A stretch of DNA of 43,603 nt from Piscinibacter sp. (GTDB taxonomy: Bacteria; Pseudomonadota; Gammaproteobacteria; Burkholderiales; Burkholderiaceae_C): positions 1-43,603 of the forward strand of contig JAHBZL010000042.1 of assembly GCA_019635485.1 (NCBI GenBank). Direction: 5' to 3'. Positions 34,193-43,603 of the stretch are shown here, one piece after another; the stretch's first letter is position 1, and each line of letters starts with the position of its first letter. The translations under genes were made by a program, and so were the position numbers. The notes under the pieces are model-generated. The model was not told the origin of the DNA. It did no database searches and saw only the letters and a program-made list of their open reading frames with translations.

Positions 34193-35539
34193 TCAGCGCC
34201 GCGGGGCCGGCCGAACGGTCGTGACGCGCAGGTCCGCCGAGCCGTCGGCCAGCGTGGCCGCGAGCGGCATCTCCGCGGCGAGCTGCCCGACCGAATGCAC
34301 CACCCTGCCCTGTGCATCGGCGAGCCAGGCATAGCCGCGCTCCAGCACGTGCTGCGGGTCGAGCGCGCGCAGGCGCGCTTCGAGCGTGTCGAGCCGCTGG
34401 GCCTCGGCGCGGCGTGCGACATGGCCGGCGCGCTGCAGCCGGCCGGCGAGTTGCGCGAGGCGGTCGTCGCCGCGCTCGAGCACGCGCTGCGCGGCCCGGC
34501 CCAGGCGCGGCCCGAGCAACTCGAGCTCGGCGCGCCGGCGGCGTACCGTCTCGGCCGGGCGCAGCAGGCGAAGCGCCAGCGTGTCGAGCCGCTGCTCCTG
34601 GGTGTCGAGCGTGGTCCGCACGCGGCGCCGGGCCTGCAGCGCGAGCATCGCCAGGCGCGCGTGGCATTGGGCAGCCTCCGGCGCGGCCAGCTCGGCCGCG
34701 GCAGTCGGCGTCGGCGCGCGCAGGTCGGCGGCGAGGTCGGCCAGCGTCACGTCGGTCTCGTGCCCCACCCCGCAGACGACCGGGATGGGGGACGCGGCCA
34801 CGGCGCGCACGACGCGTTCGTCGTTGAAGGCCCAGAGGTCTTCCAGCGATCCGCCGCCGCGGCACAGGATCAGCGTGTCGACCTCGGCGCGCCGGCCGGC
34901 CTGTTCGAGCGCGGCGACCAGCGCCGCCGGCGCCTCGGCACCCTGCACCGGGCTGGGGTAGACGATCACCTCGACCTGCGGGCTGCGCCGTGCGAGTGCC
35001 GTCAGCACGTCGTGCAAGGCCGCGGCCGCCAGCGAGGTGACGACGCCGATGCGCCGCGGATAGGCGGCGATCGGCCGCTTGCGCCCGGCGTCGAACAGGC
35101 CCTGCGCGGCCAGCCGCGCCTGCAGTTTCAGGAACTGCTCGTAGAGCGCGCCGGCCCCGGCGCGCTGCATCGACTCGACGATGAACTGCAGTTCGCCGCG
35201 CGGTTCGTACACCGCCAGGCGCCCGCGCAGCTCGACGAGCTGGCCGTCCGCCGGCGCGAAGTCCAGCAGCGTCGCCGCGCGCCGGAACATGGCGCAACGC
35301 AGCGAGGCGGCGCCCCCGTCCGCATCCTTCAGGCTGAAGTAGCAGTGCCCGCTGGCGGCGCGCGCGAAGCCGGCGATCTCCCCCCGCACGCTGCAGGCCG
35401 CGAAGCGTGCGGCGAGCGCATCGCCGACCGCCTGCACGAGCCCGGCGACGCTCCAGACCAGCGTGGCGCGCTCGGCGCCGGACGCCTCAATCACGCGCAA
35501 ACCCAGGATTGGCGCGGGCCGAGAACTCCACAAGCCCAT
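34193..35539 (-). CDS. xseA: Exodeoxyribonuclease VII large subunit
   Basis: This 448-residue subunit, with XseB, degrades single-stranded DNA. It has an N-terminal OB-fold (CSVRGEIAGFARAASGHCYFSLKD at about 49-72). The catalytic domain contains RIGVVTS, YPSPVQGAEA, LILCRGGGSLEDLWAFNDE and GVGHETDVTLADLAADLRAPTPTAAAE. A long Arg/Leu coiled-coil region follows. The start is ATG 35539 or GTG 35494; neither has a clear ribosome site. The xseB gene is not adjacent. Confidence 0.95.
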   Translation of the reverse strand: MGLWSSRPAPILGLRVIEASGAERATLVWSVAGLVQAVGDALAARFAACSVRGEIAGFARAASGHCYFSLKDADGGAASLRCAMFRRAATLLDFAPADGQLVELRGRLAVYEPRGELQFIVESMQRAGAGALYEQFLKLQARLAAQGLFDAGRKRPIAAYPRRIGVVTSLAAAALHDVLTALARRSPQVEVIVYPSPVQGAEAPAALVAALEQAGRRAEVDTLILCRGGGSLEDLWAFNDERVVRAVAASPIPVVCGVGHETDVTLADLAADLRAPTPTAAAELAAPEAAQCHARLAMLALQARRRVRTTLDTQEQRLDTLALRLLRPAETVRRRRAELELLGPRLGRAAQRVLERGDDRLAQLAGRLQRAGHVARRAEAQRLDTLEARLRALDPQHVLERGYAWLADAQGRVVHSVGQLAAEMPLAATLADGSADLRVTTVRPAPRR

Positions 35540-35848
35540 GCCACAAGGCCCCGCGGCCCGCTATGCCTGTCATCGCGTTGTCACTTGCGTGCAAGTCATT
35601 GATGGAAAACGACTTTTCCATGCCCAATAAATCAGCAATCTGTACCGACACAAGGCGAGATGCGGCTTTGCCGCCGATCGAACAGGGTTGCCCACAAAGT
35701 TATCCACAGTGACGGTGAATTGCTGTGGGCGCGATCCGTCCGGATTCCGGATGGTGGTGGCGAGGCGACTGCGGCGGGCCTGGAATGGCCGGACCCTTGG
35801 TCCATAATCGCCGCTCCCCAACGACCGCTCGACATCGAAAGGGCTCGC
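35540..35848. other. 309-bp intergenic region between xseA and exbB with inverted repeats and a DnaA-box-like site
   Basis: This gap has no convincing gene. It is visibly AT-richer around 35575-35640. It contains ACTTGC/GCAAGT (35583-35596, 2-base centre), then ATGGAAAA (35602-35609) and TTTTCCAT (35614-35621) with a CGAC loop. A perfect TTATCCACA (35700-35708) matches the DnaA box, and TTGCCCACA lies 11 bases before it. CATAAT (35803-35808) is a likely -10 for exbB, with a poor -35. The role of the repeats is unknown. Confidence 0.6.
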
Positions 35849-36484
35849 TTGTTTTCGATCATACAAGCCGCTGGCTGGCCGATCTGGCCATTGGTCATCT
35901 GCTCCGTCATCGCGCTGGCCCTCGTGATCGAGCGTTTCTCCAGTCTGCGGGCCGCCCGCGTGGTGCCGCCGCGCCTGCTCGAGGAAGTGATCTCGGTGAC
36001 GCGCGCGAGCCTGCCGTCGGCCGACGTGGTCAACAAGCTGGCCGACAACTCGCTGCTCGGCCGCGTGCTGGCCAGCGGCGTGCGCGCGGTGATCGCGGAC
36101 CCCCGCATCACCGAGGAGGCCCTGCGCGGGGCGTTCGAATCGGCCGGCCGGGCCGCCGTGCACCGCATGGAGCGCTACCTGAACACGCTGGGCACCATCG
36201 CCTCCGCGGCGCCCTATCTCGGCCTGCTGGGCACGGTGATCGGCATGATCGAGATCTTCGCCTCGCAGTCGCCGACCACCGGCAGCAACCCGGCGATGCT
36301 GGCGCACGGCATCTCGATCGCGCTGTACAACACGGCCTTCGGCCTGATCGTCGCGATCCCCGCGCTGATCTTCTACCGCTACTTCCGCGGCCTGGTCGAG
36401 CAGTACACGCTGGACCTCGAGCAGGCGGCGAATCGCCTCGTGCCACACCTGCTGCGCTTCGTGGTGCCGCGCGCCGCGGGTTGA
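35849..36484 (+). CDS. exbB: MotA/TolQ/ExbB proton channel family protein
   Basis: This 211-residue protein has three expected membrane segments: about residues 12-28 (WPLVICSVIALALVIE), and two in the C-terminal half with TIASAAPYLGLLGTVIGMIEIF and a later FGLIVAIPALIFYRYF. It is the channel subunit that uses proton motive force with ExbD to energise outer-membrane events. I use the TTG at 35849 because homologues I recall start at this FSIIQAAGWPIWPL segment and AAAGGG precedes it; a longer frame from 35660 crosses the -10. It is in an operon with exbD and lpxK, as in other Burkholderiales. Confidence 0.9.
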   Translation: MFSIIQAAGWPIWPLVICSVIALALVIERFSSLRAARVVPPRLLEEVISVTRASLPSADVVNKLADNSLLGRVLASGVRAVIADPRITEEALRGAFESAGRAAVHRMERYLNTLGTIASAAPYLGLLGTVIGMIEIFASQSPTTGSNPAMLAHGISIALYNTAFGLIVAIPALIFYRYFRGLVEQYTLDLEQAANRLVPHLLRFVVPRAAG

Positions 36485-36494
36485 GGGCTCAGGG

Positions 36495-36923
36495 ATGTCG
36501 CTGAACTTCCGCAAGCCGCATCTGGACGAACCGGAGATCAACCTGATCCCGTTCATCGACGTCCTGCTGGTGATCCTCATCTTCCTGATGCTGTCGACCA
36601 CCTACTCGAAGTTCACCGAACTGCAGGTGACGCTGCCGGTGGCGGACGCCGAGAAGATGCGCGAGCGGCCACGCGAGATCATCGTGGCGGTCAGCGCGGA
36701 CGGGCGCTACGTGGTCAACCGCAAGCCGGTCGACGGGCGCAGCGTCGAGCTGCTGGCCGCCGAGCTGAGCGCGGTGGCGGCCGGGTCGACCGACCTGATC
36801 GTGATCGTCTCGGCCGACGCCACGGCGGCGCACCAGAGCGTGGTCAACGTGATGGACGCGGCACGTCGGGCCGGCCTGGCGCGCCTGACCTTCGCGACCC
36901 AGTCCAGCGGCGAGAGCCGCTGA
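36495..36923 (+). CDS. exbD: ExbD/TolR family biopolymer transport protein
   Basis: This 142-residue protein has one membrane helix near residues 17-37 with EINLIPFIDVLLVILIFLM, which contains the conserved membrane Asp needed for proton flow. A periplasmic domain follows. It lies 10 bp after exbB and 11 bp before lpxK. Because the operon leads into lipid A genes, it may energise lipid or envelope transport rather than iron uptake; that is inference. Confidence 0.92.
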   Translation: MSLNFRKPHLDEPEINLIPFIDVLLVILIFLMLSTTYSKFTELQVTLPVADAEKMRERPREIIVAVSADGRYVVNRKPVDGRSVELLAAELSAVAAGSTDLIVIVSADATAAHQSVVNVMDAARRAGLARLTFATQSSGESR

Positions 36924-36934
36924 CGGCACCGGGC

Positions 36935-37963
36935 GTGAGCGCGGCGGGTGCCGACGCCTGGGCCCGGCGCCTGCAGGCGGCCTGGCTGCGTCGCGGTCCG
37001 CTGGCGTGGTCGCTGCTGCCGCTGGCTCTGCTGTACGCGCTGCTGGCGGGTGGGCAGCGGCTGCTGGTCCGTTGCGGCCTGAAGCGGCCGATCGAACTCG
37101 ACGTGCCGGTGCTCGTGGTCGGCAACCTCGTGGCCGGCGGGGCCGGCAAGACGCCCACGGTGCTTGCGCTGCTGGACCTGCTGCGCCGGCACGGCTGGCA
37201 CCCGGGTGTGGTCTCGCGCGGCTATGGTCGCGCCGGCGACGCGGTGCTCGAAGTGGAGGCGTCCACGCCCGCGTCCGAGTGCGGCGACGAGCCGCTGCTG
37301 TTGCGGCGCCGCGGGGGCGTGCCGGTCTGCGTCGGACGTGACCGCGTGCAGGCGGGGCGCGAACTGCGCCGGCGCCATGCGGAGGTCGACCTGATCGTCA
37401 GCGACGATGGCCTGCAGCACTGGCGCCTGGCGCGCACGGCGCAGGTGATCGTGTTCGACGAACGCGGCGTCGGCAACGGCTGGCTGCTGCCAGCCGGCCC
37501 GCTGCGCGAATCGCTGTCGCTTCGGCCTCCGCCGCGCAGCCTGGTGCTCTATAACTCGGCGGCGCCCACCACGCCCTGGCCCGGCCATCTGGTCCGGCGG
37601 ACCCTTGCAGGCGTCAGCCCGCTGTCGGCCTGGTGGGCGGGCGACGCAGCGCGCGAGCCGCTGACGGCGCTGTGCGGCCGACCGTTGGTGGCCGTCGCCG
37701 GGGTCGCGCGGCCGGAACGCTTCTTCGCCATGCTGCGCGACGCCGGCCTCACCTGCTCCGAACTCGCCCTCCCCGATCACCACGACTACGCCGAACTGCC
37801 CTGGCCGCCCGGCACGGCCGAGGTCGTGCTGACCGAGAAGGATGCCGTCAAGCTGCCGCCGGAACGGGTCGGCTCGCTGCGTGTGTGGGTGGCGGCGTTA
37901 GACTTCTCGCTCGATGATGCGGGCGAGGCCGCCCTGCTCGCCCTGCTCCCCGCCCGCCGCTGA
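36935..37963 (+). CDS. lpxK: Tetraacyldisaccharide 4'-kinase
   Basis: This 342-residue inner-membrane kinase phosphorylates the 4' position of the lipid A disaccharide precursor. The N-terminal helix is at about residues 24-40. The Walker A-like [12 protein letters not shown] at 63-74 and [11 protein letters not shown] match LpxK, as do DDGLQHWRL and [14 protein letters not shown] is the start, 11 bp after exbD. The trm112-like gene follows 8 bp later. Confidence 0.95.
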   Translation: MSAAGADAWARRLQAAWLRRGPLAWSLLPLALLYALLAGGQRLLVRCGLKRPIELDVPVLVVGNLVAGGAGKTPTVLALLDLLRRHGWHPGVVSRGYGRAGDAVLEVEASTPASECGDEPLLLRRRGGVPVCVGRDRVQAGRELRRRHAEVDLIVSDDGLQHWRLARTAQVIVFDERGVGNGWLLPAGPLRESLSLRPPPRSLVLYNSAAPTTPWPGHLVRRTLAGVSPLSAWWAGDAAREPLTALCGRPLVAVAGVARPERFFAMLRDAGLTCSELALPDHHDYAELPWPPGTAEVVLTEKDAVKLPPERVGSLRVWVAALDFSLDDAGEAALLALLPARR

Positions 37964-37971
37964 CGCTCCCG

Positions 37972-38169
37972 ATGGAAACCCGCCTGCTCGACCTGCTCGT
38001 CTGCCCGCTGTGCAAGGGGCCCCTGGAGCACCGCCGCCCTCCGCAGCACGAACGCCAGGAACTCGTCTGCCACGCCGACCGGCTCGCGTTCCCGGTGCGC
38101 GACGGCATCCCGGTGATGCTCGAATCGGAGGCGCGGCCGCTGGCCGAGACCGAAGGCCGCGACACCTGA
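37972..38169 (+). CDS. Trm112-family small zinc-ribbon-like protein
   Basis: This 65-residue protein has the Trm112/YcaR pattern: [19 protein letters not shown], later [21 protein letters not shown]. In eukaryotes Trm112 activates methyltransferases; bacterial members between lpxK and kdsB are common and unexplained. Only three Cys are present, so a full four-Cys zinc site is not evident. The stop overlaps the kdsB start by one base. Confidence 0.93.
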   Translation: METRLLDLLVCPLCKGPLEHRRPPQHERQELVCHADRLAFPVRDGIPVMLESEARPLAETEGRDT

Positions 38170-38921
38170 TGCCGTTCACCGTGCTGCTGCCGGCGCGGCT
38201 GGCCTCCACGCGCCTGCCGAACAAGCCGCTGGCCGACATCGCCGGGCTGCCGATGATCGTGCGGGTCGCGCAGCGTGCCGCGCAGTCGTCGGCCGTGGCC
38301 GTGGTGGTCGCCGCCGACGATGCCGCGATCGTCGACGCCTGCAGCACCCACGGCGTGCGCGCGCTGCTGACGCGCCGCGATCACGCGACCGGCAGCGACC
38401 GGCTCGCCGAGGCCTGCGCACAGCTCGGCCTCGACGGCGAGGACGTGGTCGTCAACGTGCAGGGCGACGAACCGCTGATCGACCCGCGCCTCGTCGACGC
38501 GGTGGCCGCCCTGCTCGAACAGCGCGGCGACTGCGTGATGAGCACGGCGGCGCACACGATCGTCGAGCCTGCCGAGTTCGACAACCCGAACGTGGTCAAG
38601 GTCGTGCTCGACGCCGCCGGCCGCGCGCTGTACTTCTCGCGCGCGCCGATCCCCTGGTGGCGCGATGGCCGTGCCGCAGGGGCGACCGCCCTGCCCACGC
38701 CGGCACCGCTGCGCCACATCGGCCTGTACGCTTACCGTGCGGGCTTCCTGCGTCGCTTCCCGGCCCTGCCGCCCGCGCCGCTGGAGCAGATCGAATCGCT
38801 CGAGCAGTTGCGTGTGCTGTGGCACGGCGAACGCATCGCCGTGCACGTCACCGATGCGGCGCCCGGACCGGGTGTGGACACCCCGCAAGACCTCGAACGC
38901 GTGCGCGCCCTGTTCGCCTGA
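38169..38921 (+). CDS. kdsB: 3-deoxy-manno-octulosonate cytidylyltransferase
   Basis: This 250-residue enzyme activates Kdo as CMP-Kdo for the LPS inner core. Motifs are [16 protein letters not shown] at the start, the [11 protein letters not shown] loop, [11 protein letters not shown], and [13 protein letters not shown] with [13 protein letters not shown]. Length matches the family. ATG overlaps the previous stop. Confidence 0.97.
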   Translation: MPFTVLLPARLASTRLPNKPLADIAGLPMIVRVAQRAAQSSAVAVVVAADDAAIVDACSTHGVRALLTRRDHATGSDRLAEACAQLGLDGEDVVVNVQGDEPLIDPRLVDAVAALLEQRGDCVMSTAAHTIVEPAEFDNPNVVKVVLDAAGRALYFSRAPIPWWRDGRAAGATALPTPAPLRHIGLYAYRAGFLRRFPALPPAPLEQIESLEQLRVLWHGERIAVHVTDAAPGPGVDTPQDLERVRALFA

Positions 38922-39692
<771 letters not shown>

Positions 39693-39706
39693 GGAGCGCC
39701 GCACCG

Positions 39707-40465
<759 letters not shown>

Positions 40466-40472
40466 GATGAAC

Positions 40473-40499
40473 AACGGGCCGCACACAGCGGCCCGTTTT
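40473..40499. terminator. Terminator after the short-chain dehydrogenase gene
   Basis: AACGGGCCGC (40473-40482) pairs with GCGGCCCGTT (40488-40497) around ACACA, followed by TT on the plus strand. On the minus strand it also sits just beyond the TPR gene end, so it may serve both. Confidence 0.82.
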
Positions 40500-40516
40500 C
40501 GGTGGCAGACCCCCGC

Positions 40517-41725
40517 TCAGCTCTTGCGCCGGGCGTAGAGGCTCCACAAGCGCGCGAGATCCGCCGTGCCATCGGCGCCGCCGACACTGCGCAGCGTAGC
40601 CTGCGCCTTGGCGTCGCCGGCCATCACCTGCGCAACGCCCAGGTGGAGCTTGGCGTCCTCCGGGCGCTTCAGGCCGCCCTTGGCGATGCCCTGCTGCATC
40701 AGCGCGATGCCCTTGGCACTCTCGCCGCCCATCGCGCGCGCGAAGCCGACCGCGACCAGGCCGTTGCCGTCCTTGGCGGCCAGGGCCTCCTTCTCGTCGT
40801 CGGCGCGGGCCGCCTTCGCTTCGTCGATCTTCTTGGCCACCAGGTCGCGCAGGCGCTTGTGACGCTCGCCTTCCGGCCCCTGCCCCAGGATGCCGCTGGC
40901 AAAGCCCTTGTCCACCACCTGCTTGGCCTCCAGCGCGTGGCCGGCCTGCAGCGCCAGCTGGCCCATCTCCATGAAGTCGGGGGCGGCCGTCATGCTGCCG
41001 GTGGCCAGGCTGAGGCGGTAGGTGTCCAGCACCAGCCGGTCGCTGAAGCCGGGCTTGCGCTGCATGCGGCTGAGCAGGTCGACCCAGTACTCCTTGCGCG
41101 GGTAGTAGGTCACGAGCCGCTCGAGTGCGAACACCGTGCTGCTCGGGTCCTTCAGCTGCGTCGCGGCGTTCAGCAGCAGGTTCAGGCGGTCCTGTGCCGG
41201 CGTGACGCCGCCCTTCTCCGCCGCCTGGATCTCGGCGGTCAGCTCCCGCGCGGCGCCGGCGTAGTCACCGGACAGGTACTGGCTCTGGATCAGCAGCGTG
41301 CGGATCGACGCACTGGTGCCCCCCTCCTTGAAGTAGCGCTGGCCCCACTGCATGGCCTTGGCGTAGTCCTTGGCCCGGTAGTAGCCACCGGCGATCGATT
41401 CCGCCATGCGCGCCTTGTCGGCGCCGGAGACCCGGCCCGAGGCTGCCAGGGCCTCGAACGACCGGGCCGCCGTGTCGACATCGCCGGCGCCGGAGGCGGC
41501 GGCGATGCGCATGCGCTCGATCATGAAGCTCTCGTTGGCGTTCTTGCTGCCCACGGCATCGGCGTCGCGCACCTTGGCCAGGGCCTCGCGGTACTTGCCG
41601 GCCTTGATCAGCTCCTGCGCGGCCTGCAGCGGCTTGCCCACCTCGGGTCGCAGCGCTTCCTGCGCGTGCACCGCGGCACCCGCCAGCAGCGCGGCGGCGA
41701 GCGCAATCGTTCGGACTTTCTTCAT
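40517..41725 (-). CDS. Exported TPR protein of the TonB operon
   Basis: This 402-residue protein has a Sec signal (residues 1-21, ending VHAQ) and alpha-helical repeats of TPR type (LIKAGKYREALAKV, YYRAKDYAKAMQWGQRYF, YLSGDYAGAARELTAEIQ). It is the last gene of the tonB-exbB-exbD-exbD operon, 4 bp after exbD. TPR partners of TonB systems have been seen in other Gram-negative bacteria, and a scaffold role is plausible but not shown here. Confidence 0.82.
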   Translation of the reverse strand: MKKVRTIALAAALLAGAAVHAQEALRPEVGKPLQAAQELIKAGKYREALAKVRDADAVGSKNANESFMIERMRIAAASGAGDVDTAARSFEALAASGRVSGADKARMAESIAGGYYRAKDYAKAMQWGQRYFKEGGTSASIRTLLIQSQYLSGDYAGAARELTAEIQAAEKGGVTPAQDRLNLLLNAATQLKDPSSTVFALERLVTYYPRKEYWVDLLSRMQRKPGFSDRLVLDTYRLSLATGSMTAAPDFMEMGQLALQAGHALEAKQVVDKGFASGILGQGPEGERHKRLRDLVAKKIDEAKAARADDEKEALAAKDGNGLVAVGFARAMGGESAKGIALMQQGIAKGGLKRPEDAKLHLGVAQVMAGDAKAQATLRSVGGADGTADLARLWSLYARRKS

Positions 41726-41729
41726 GCCG

Positions 41730-42161
41730 CTACTTCACGAACTGTTCGTTGCCGACCATGCCCAGCTTGGTGACCCCGAGGCGCTGCGCGGACGCAAGCA
41801 CCATTGCCACCGACTTGTACTCGACCAGCTTGTTGGGCCGGATGTGGACTTCCGCCTGGTCCGGTTCGGCGGCGACCTGCGCGAGGCGGGTCTCCAGCGT
41901 GGGCCGGTCCGGCAGCGCCTCGCCATTCCACAGCACCGTGCCGTCGAAGTCGATGTCGATCGTGACGACCACCGGCTCCTTCGTCGGCGGCGGCGGGTTG
42001 CCGGCCGGCATGTTCAGGTTCACCGAATGGAGCTGGATCGGGATGGTGATGATCAGCATGATGATCAGCACCAGCATCACGTCGATCAGCGGCGTGGTGT
42101 TGATGTCCAGCATCACCTCGGGTTCGTTCGAGCCTCCGCCCGAACCGACGTTCATTCCCAT
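41730..42161 (-). CDS. exbD: ExbD/TolR family protein, second copy of the TonB operon
   Basis: This 143-residue protein has a Gly/Ser-rich N-tail, then a membrane helix with DINTTPLIDVMLVLIIMLI (about residues 19-37), containing the essential Asp. A periplasmic domain follows with a Pro-rich NPPPPTKEP. It lies 12 bp after the other exbD and differs from it clearly, so the pair may form hetero-oligomers. Confidence 0.92.
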   Translation of the reverse strand: MGMNVGSGGGSNEPEVMLDINTTPLIDVMLVLIIMLIITIPIQLHSVNLNMPAGNPPPPTKEPVVVTIDIDFDGTVLWNGEALPDRPTLETRLAQVAAEPDQAEVHIRPNKLVEYKSVAMVLASAQRLGVTKLGMVGNEQFVK

Positions 42162-42173
42162 GATGCTCTGTCC

Positions 42174-42599
42174 TTATCCCTTGGGCGGAGGTTCCGTGAC
42201 GAAGCTGATCTTTGCGATCGCGGCACGCTGGCAGGCGAACACGACGCGCCCGATCGACTCGTAGCGCGCGCCCTGGTCGCCCCGGATGTGGATCTCCGGC
42301 TGCGGCGACTTGGTCGCGATCTCCTTCAGGCGCTGGAACAGCGCCTCGCTGTCCGCGACGGGCTGGGCGTTCCAGAAGATGTCGCCGTCCTTGTTGACGG
42401 AGATCTCGATGTTCTCCGGCCGGGTCTGCCGCGCGATGTTCGTCTCCTTCGGGAGCGTCATCGGGACCGTCTGCGTGACCACGGGAATCGTGATCAGGAA
42501 GATGATCAGCAGCACCAGCATCACGTCCACCAGCGGCGTGGTGTTGATCGCGGAGACGACTTCGTCCTCTCCGCTGCTCGAACCAAGGGTCATGGCCAT
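42174..42599 (-). CDS. exbD: ExbD/TolR family protein, first copy of the TonB operon
   Basis: This 141-residue protein has the same layout: a short tail with GSSSGEDEVV, and a membrane helix with INTTPLVDVMLVLLIIFLI at about residues 18-36, then a periplasmic domain (VNKDGDIFWNAQPV). It lies 19 bp after exbB. Two ATGs at the start (MAM) leave a two-codon uncertainty. Confidence 0.93.
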   Translation of the reverse strand: MAMTLGSSSGEDEVVSAINTTPLVDVMLVLLIIFLITIPVVTQTVPMTLPKETNIARQTRPENIEISVNKDGDIFWNAQPVADSEALFQRLKEIATKSPQPEIHIRGDQGARYESIGRVVFACQRAAIAKISFVTEPPPKG

Positions 42600-42618
42600 G
42601 GTGTGCGCTCCGCGTCGT

Positions 42619-43461
42619 TCAGCGGGCCTGCTTCGCGCCCATCAGCACGCCGTGCAGGTCGGCTGCGAAGCCGCGCACCGCGTCCAGCGTCACCTTGTTG
42701 CGGCGCACCAGCCAGTTGTAGCCCAGCACCGCGGGCACCGCGACGGCCAGGCCGATGGCGGTCATGATCAGCGCCTCGCCCACCGGGCCGGCCACCTTGT
42801 CGATCGAGGCCTGGCCGGCGATGCCGATCGCGGTCAGCGCGTGGTAGATGCCCCAGACGGTACCGAACAGGCCGATGAACGGCGCGGTCGAGCCGACGGT
42901 GGCGAGGAACGCCAGGCCGTCCTGCAGGCGCGACTGCACTTCGTCGACCGAGCGCTGCACGCTCATCGTCACCCAGGTGTTGCGATCGATGTTCTCGGTC
43001 AGCTCGCCCTCATGGTGCTCGCCCGCGTCGATGCCGGTCTCGGCGATGAAGCGGAACGCGCTGCCGTCCTTCAGCTTCTTGGCCCCTTCCTGCAGGCTGG
43101 CCGCCTTGAAGAAGCTGGCACGCGCCGCCTTGGCCTCGCCGCTGATCTTCAGGCTCTCGTAGAGCTTGGTGACGAGGATGTACCAGCTGCCCATGCTCAT
43201 CAGCACCAGGATCACCAGGGTGCCCTTGGCGACGAAGTCACCCTGCGCCCACAGCGCCTGCAGGCCGTAGGGGTTGTCGACGGTTTCCTTGGCTGTCACG
43301 GCAGCCGGCGGCGCGGCCGGCGCCGGGGCCGGTTCGGCGGGGGCCGCCGCCGGCGCGGCAGAAGCGGCGTCGGCCGCCTGCGCCAGCGAGAGCTGCGGCA
43401 GCAGCAGCGTGGCCGAGGCGAGCGAGAGGGCGATGGCGGTGATGGTCTTGCGCAGGGACAT
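42619..43461 (-). CDS. exbB: ExbB/TolQ family proton channel of the TonB system
   Basis: This 280-residue protein has an N-terminal signal-like segment (1-29), an Ala/Pro-rich periplasmic spacer (about 30-55) and three membrane helices near 79-99, 188-208 and 228-250 (LATVGSTAPFIGLFGTVWGI; ALIMTAIGLAVAVPAVLGYN). The long N-terminal extension is typical of the TonB-associated ExbB subtype and differs from the short ExbB at 35849. Confidence 0.94.
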   Translation of the reverse strand: MSLRKTITAIALSLASATLLLPQLSLAQAADAASAAPAAAPAEPAPAPAAPPAAVTAKETVDNPYGLQALWAQGDFVAKGTLVILVLMSMGSWYILVTKLYESLKISGEAKAARASFFKAASLQEGAKKLKDGSAFRFIAETGIDAGEHHEGELTENIDRNTWVTMSVQRSVDEVQSRLQDGLAFLATVGSTAPFIGLFGTVWGIYHALTAIGIAGQASIDKVAGPVGEALIMTAIGLAVAVPAVLGYNWLVRRNKVTLDAVRGFAADLHGVLMGAKQAR

Positions 43462-43526
43462 GTTGTGCTTTCTGGGTGATCAGAAATGGAGAACGGCGGG
43501 GTGACGGTCCAGGGTAGGGACCGGCC

Positions 43527-43603
43527 TCATTCGAGCTTGTAGCTGAAGGGCACCTGGACCACGACCTCGCGGCCCTGGCCCTGGCACTTGTACTCGCCGA
43601 CGA
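43527..43603 (-). CDS. tonB: TonB C-terminus (partial, cut by window edge)
   Basis: The last 24 codons of a gene end at the TGA at 43529-43527. The peptide ends VVVQVPFSYKLE, which matches the final strand of TonB C-terminal domains. Its place 65 bp upstream of exbB and two exbD genes supports TonB. The rest of the gene is beyond the window. Confidence 0.82.
   Translation of the reverse strand, partial: VGEYKCQGQGREVVVQVPFSYKLE

Noticed and set aside
35583-35708. Chromosomal origin of replication
   Set aside because: Only one perfect DnaA box and no dnaA, dnaN, rpmH, gidA or parAB nearby.

Overview
The window looks like chromosomal DNA of a GC-rich betaproteobacterium of the order Burkholderiales, probably the Leptothrix/Rubrivivax/Methylibium side of the order. 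The order is inferred from gene-order blocks familiar there: cysS–glycosylase–accA–tilS–lysC–tRNA-Ser; TPR–ppiA–ppiB–lpxH; ccoI-S-N-O-Q-P-G-H with fnr and hemN; exbB–exbD–lpxK–trm112–kdsB–adk. The genus is a guess. Coding density is high and nearly everything is housekeeping or respiratory. I see no insertion sequence, prophage or CRISPR array.

Layout. 1-3.6 kb is a copper segment: a LysR regulator and a Cu(I) P-type ATPase, each preceded by a near-identical CueR-type operator-promoter. 3.6-8.1 kb is the most accessory part: a LysR regulator and a Bug/TctC solute-binding protein on the minus strand, diverging from a translationally coupled pair of exported hydrolases (an SGNH hydrolase and an alpha/beta-hydrolase lipoprotein). 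8.1-14 kb (minus) is tRNA-Ser(GCU), lysC, tilS, accA, a DNA glycosylase and cysS. 14-17.3 kb (plus) is a TPR protein, two cyclophilins, lpxH and an MtfA-like peptidase. 17.4-21.8 kb holds clpA-clpS, a cold-shock protein and icd. 21.9-22.2 kb holds a tiny exported Lys/Ala-rich peptide with its own terminator.

22.2-33 kb is a complete microaerobic respiration island: a SafE/TauE-like membrane protein, hemN, the oxygen sensor fnr, and the cbb3 oxidase structural and assembly genes. FNR boxes lie upstream of fnr/hemN and ccoN, with a weaker one upstream of ccoI. Their spacing to -10 elements fits class II activation, so the oxygen sensor, the anaerobic heme enzyme, the oxidase and its copper-loading ATPase appear to form one FNR circuit. 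33-35.5 kb holds a DUF192 protein, iron superoxide dismutase and exonuclease VII large subunit.

35.5-40.5 kb begins with an AT-richer 309-bp gap holding inverted repeats and a perfect DnaA-box-like 9-mer. It then runs exbB, exbD, lpxK, trm112, kdsB, adk and a short-chain dehydrogenase. 40.5-43.6 kb (minus) is a second TonB system: tonB (cut by the window edge), exbB, two exbD genes and an exported TPR protein.

The strongest candidates for something undescribed are the hydrolase/Bug/LysR module, the doubled CueR promoters with one in front of a LysR gene, the apparently leaderless FNR-controlled transcripts, and the small unassigned proteins at 21963 and 25260.
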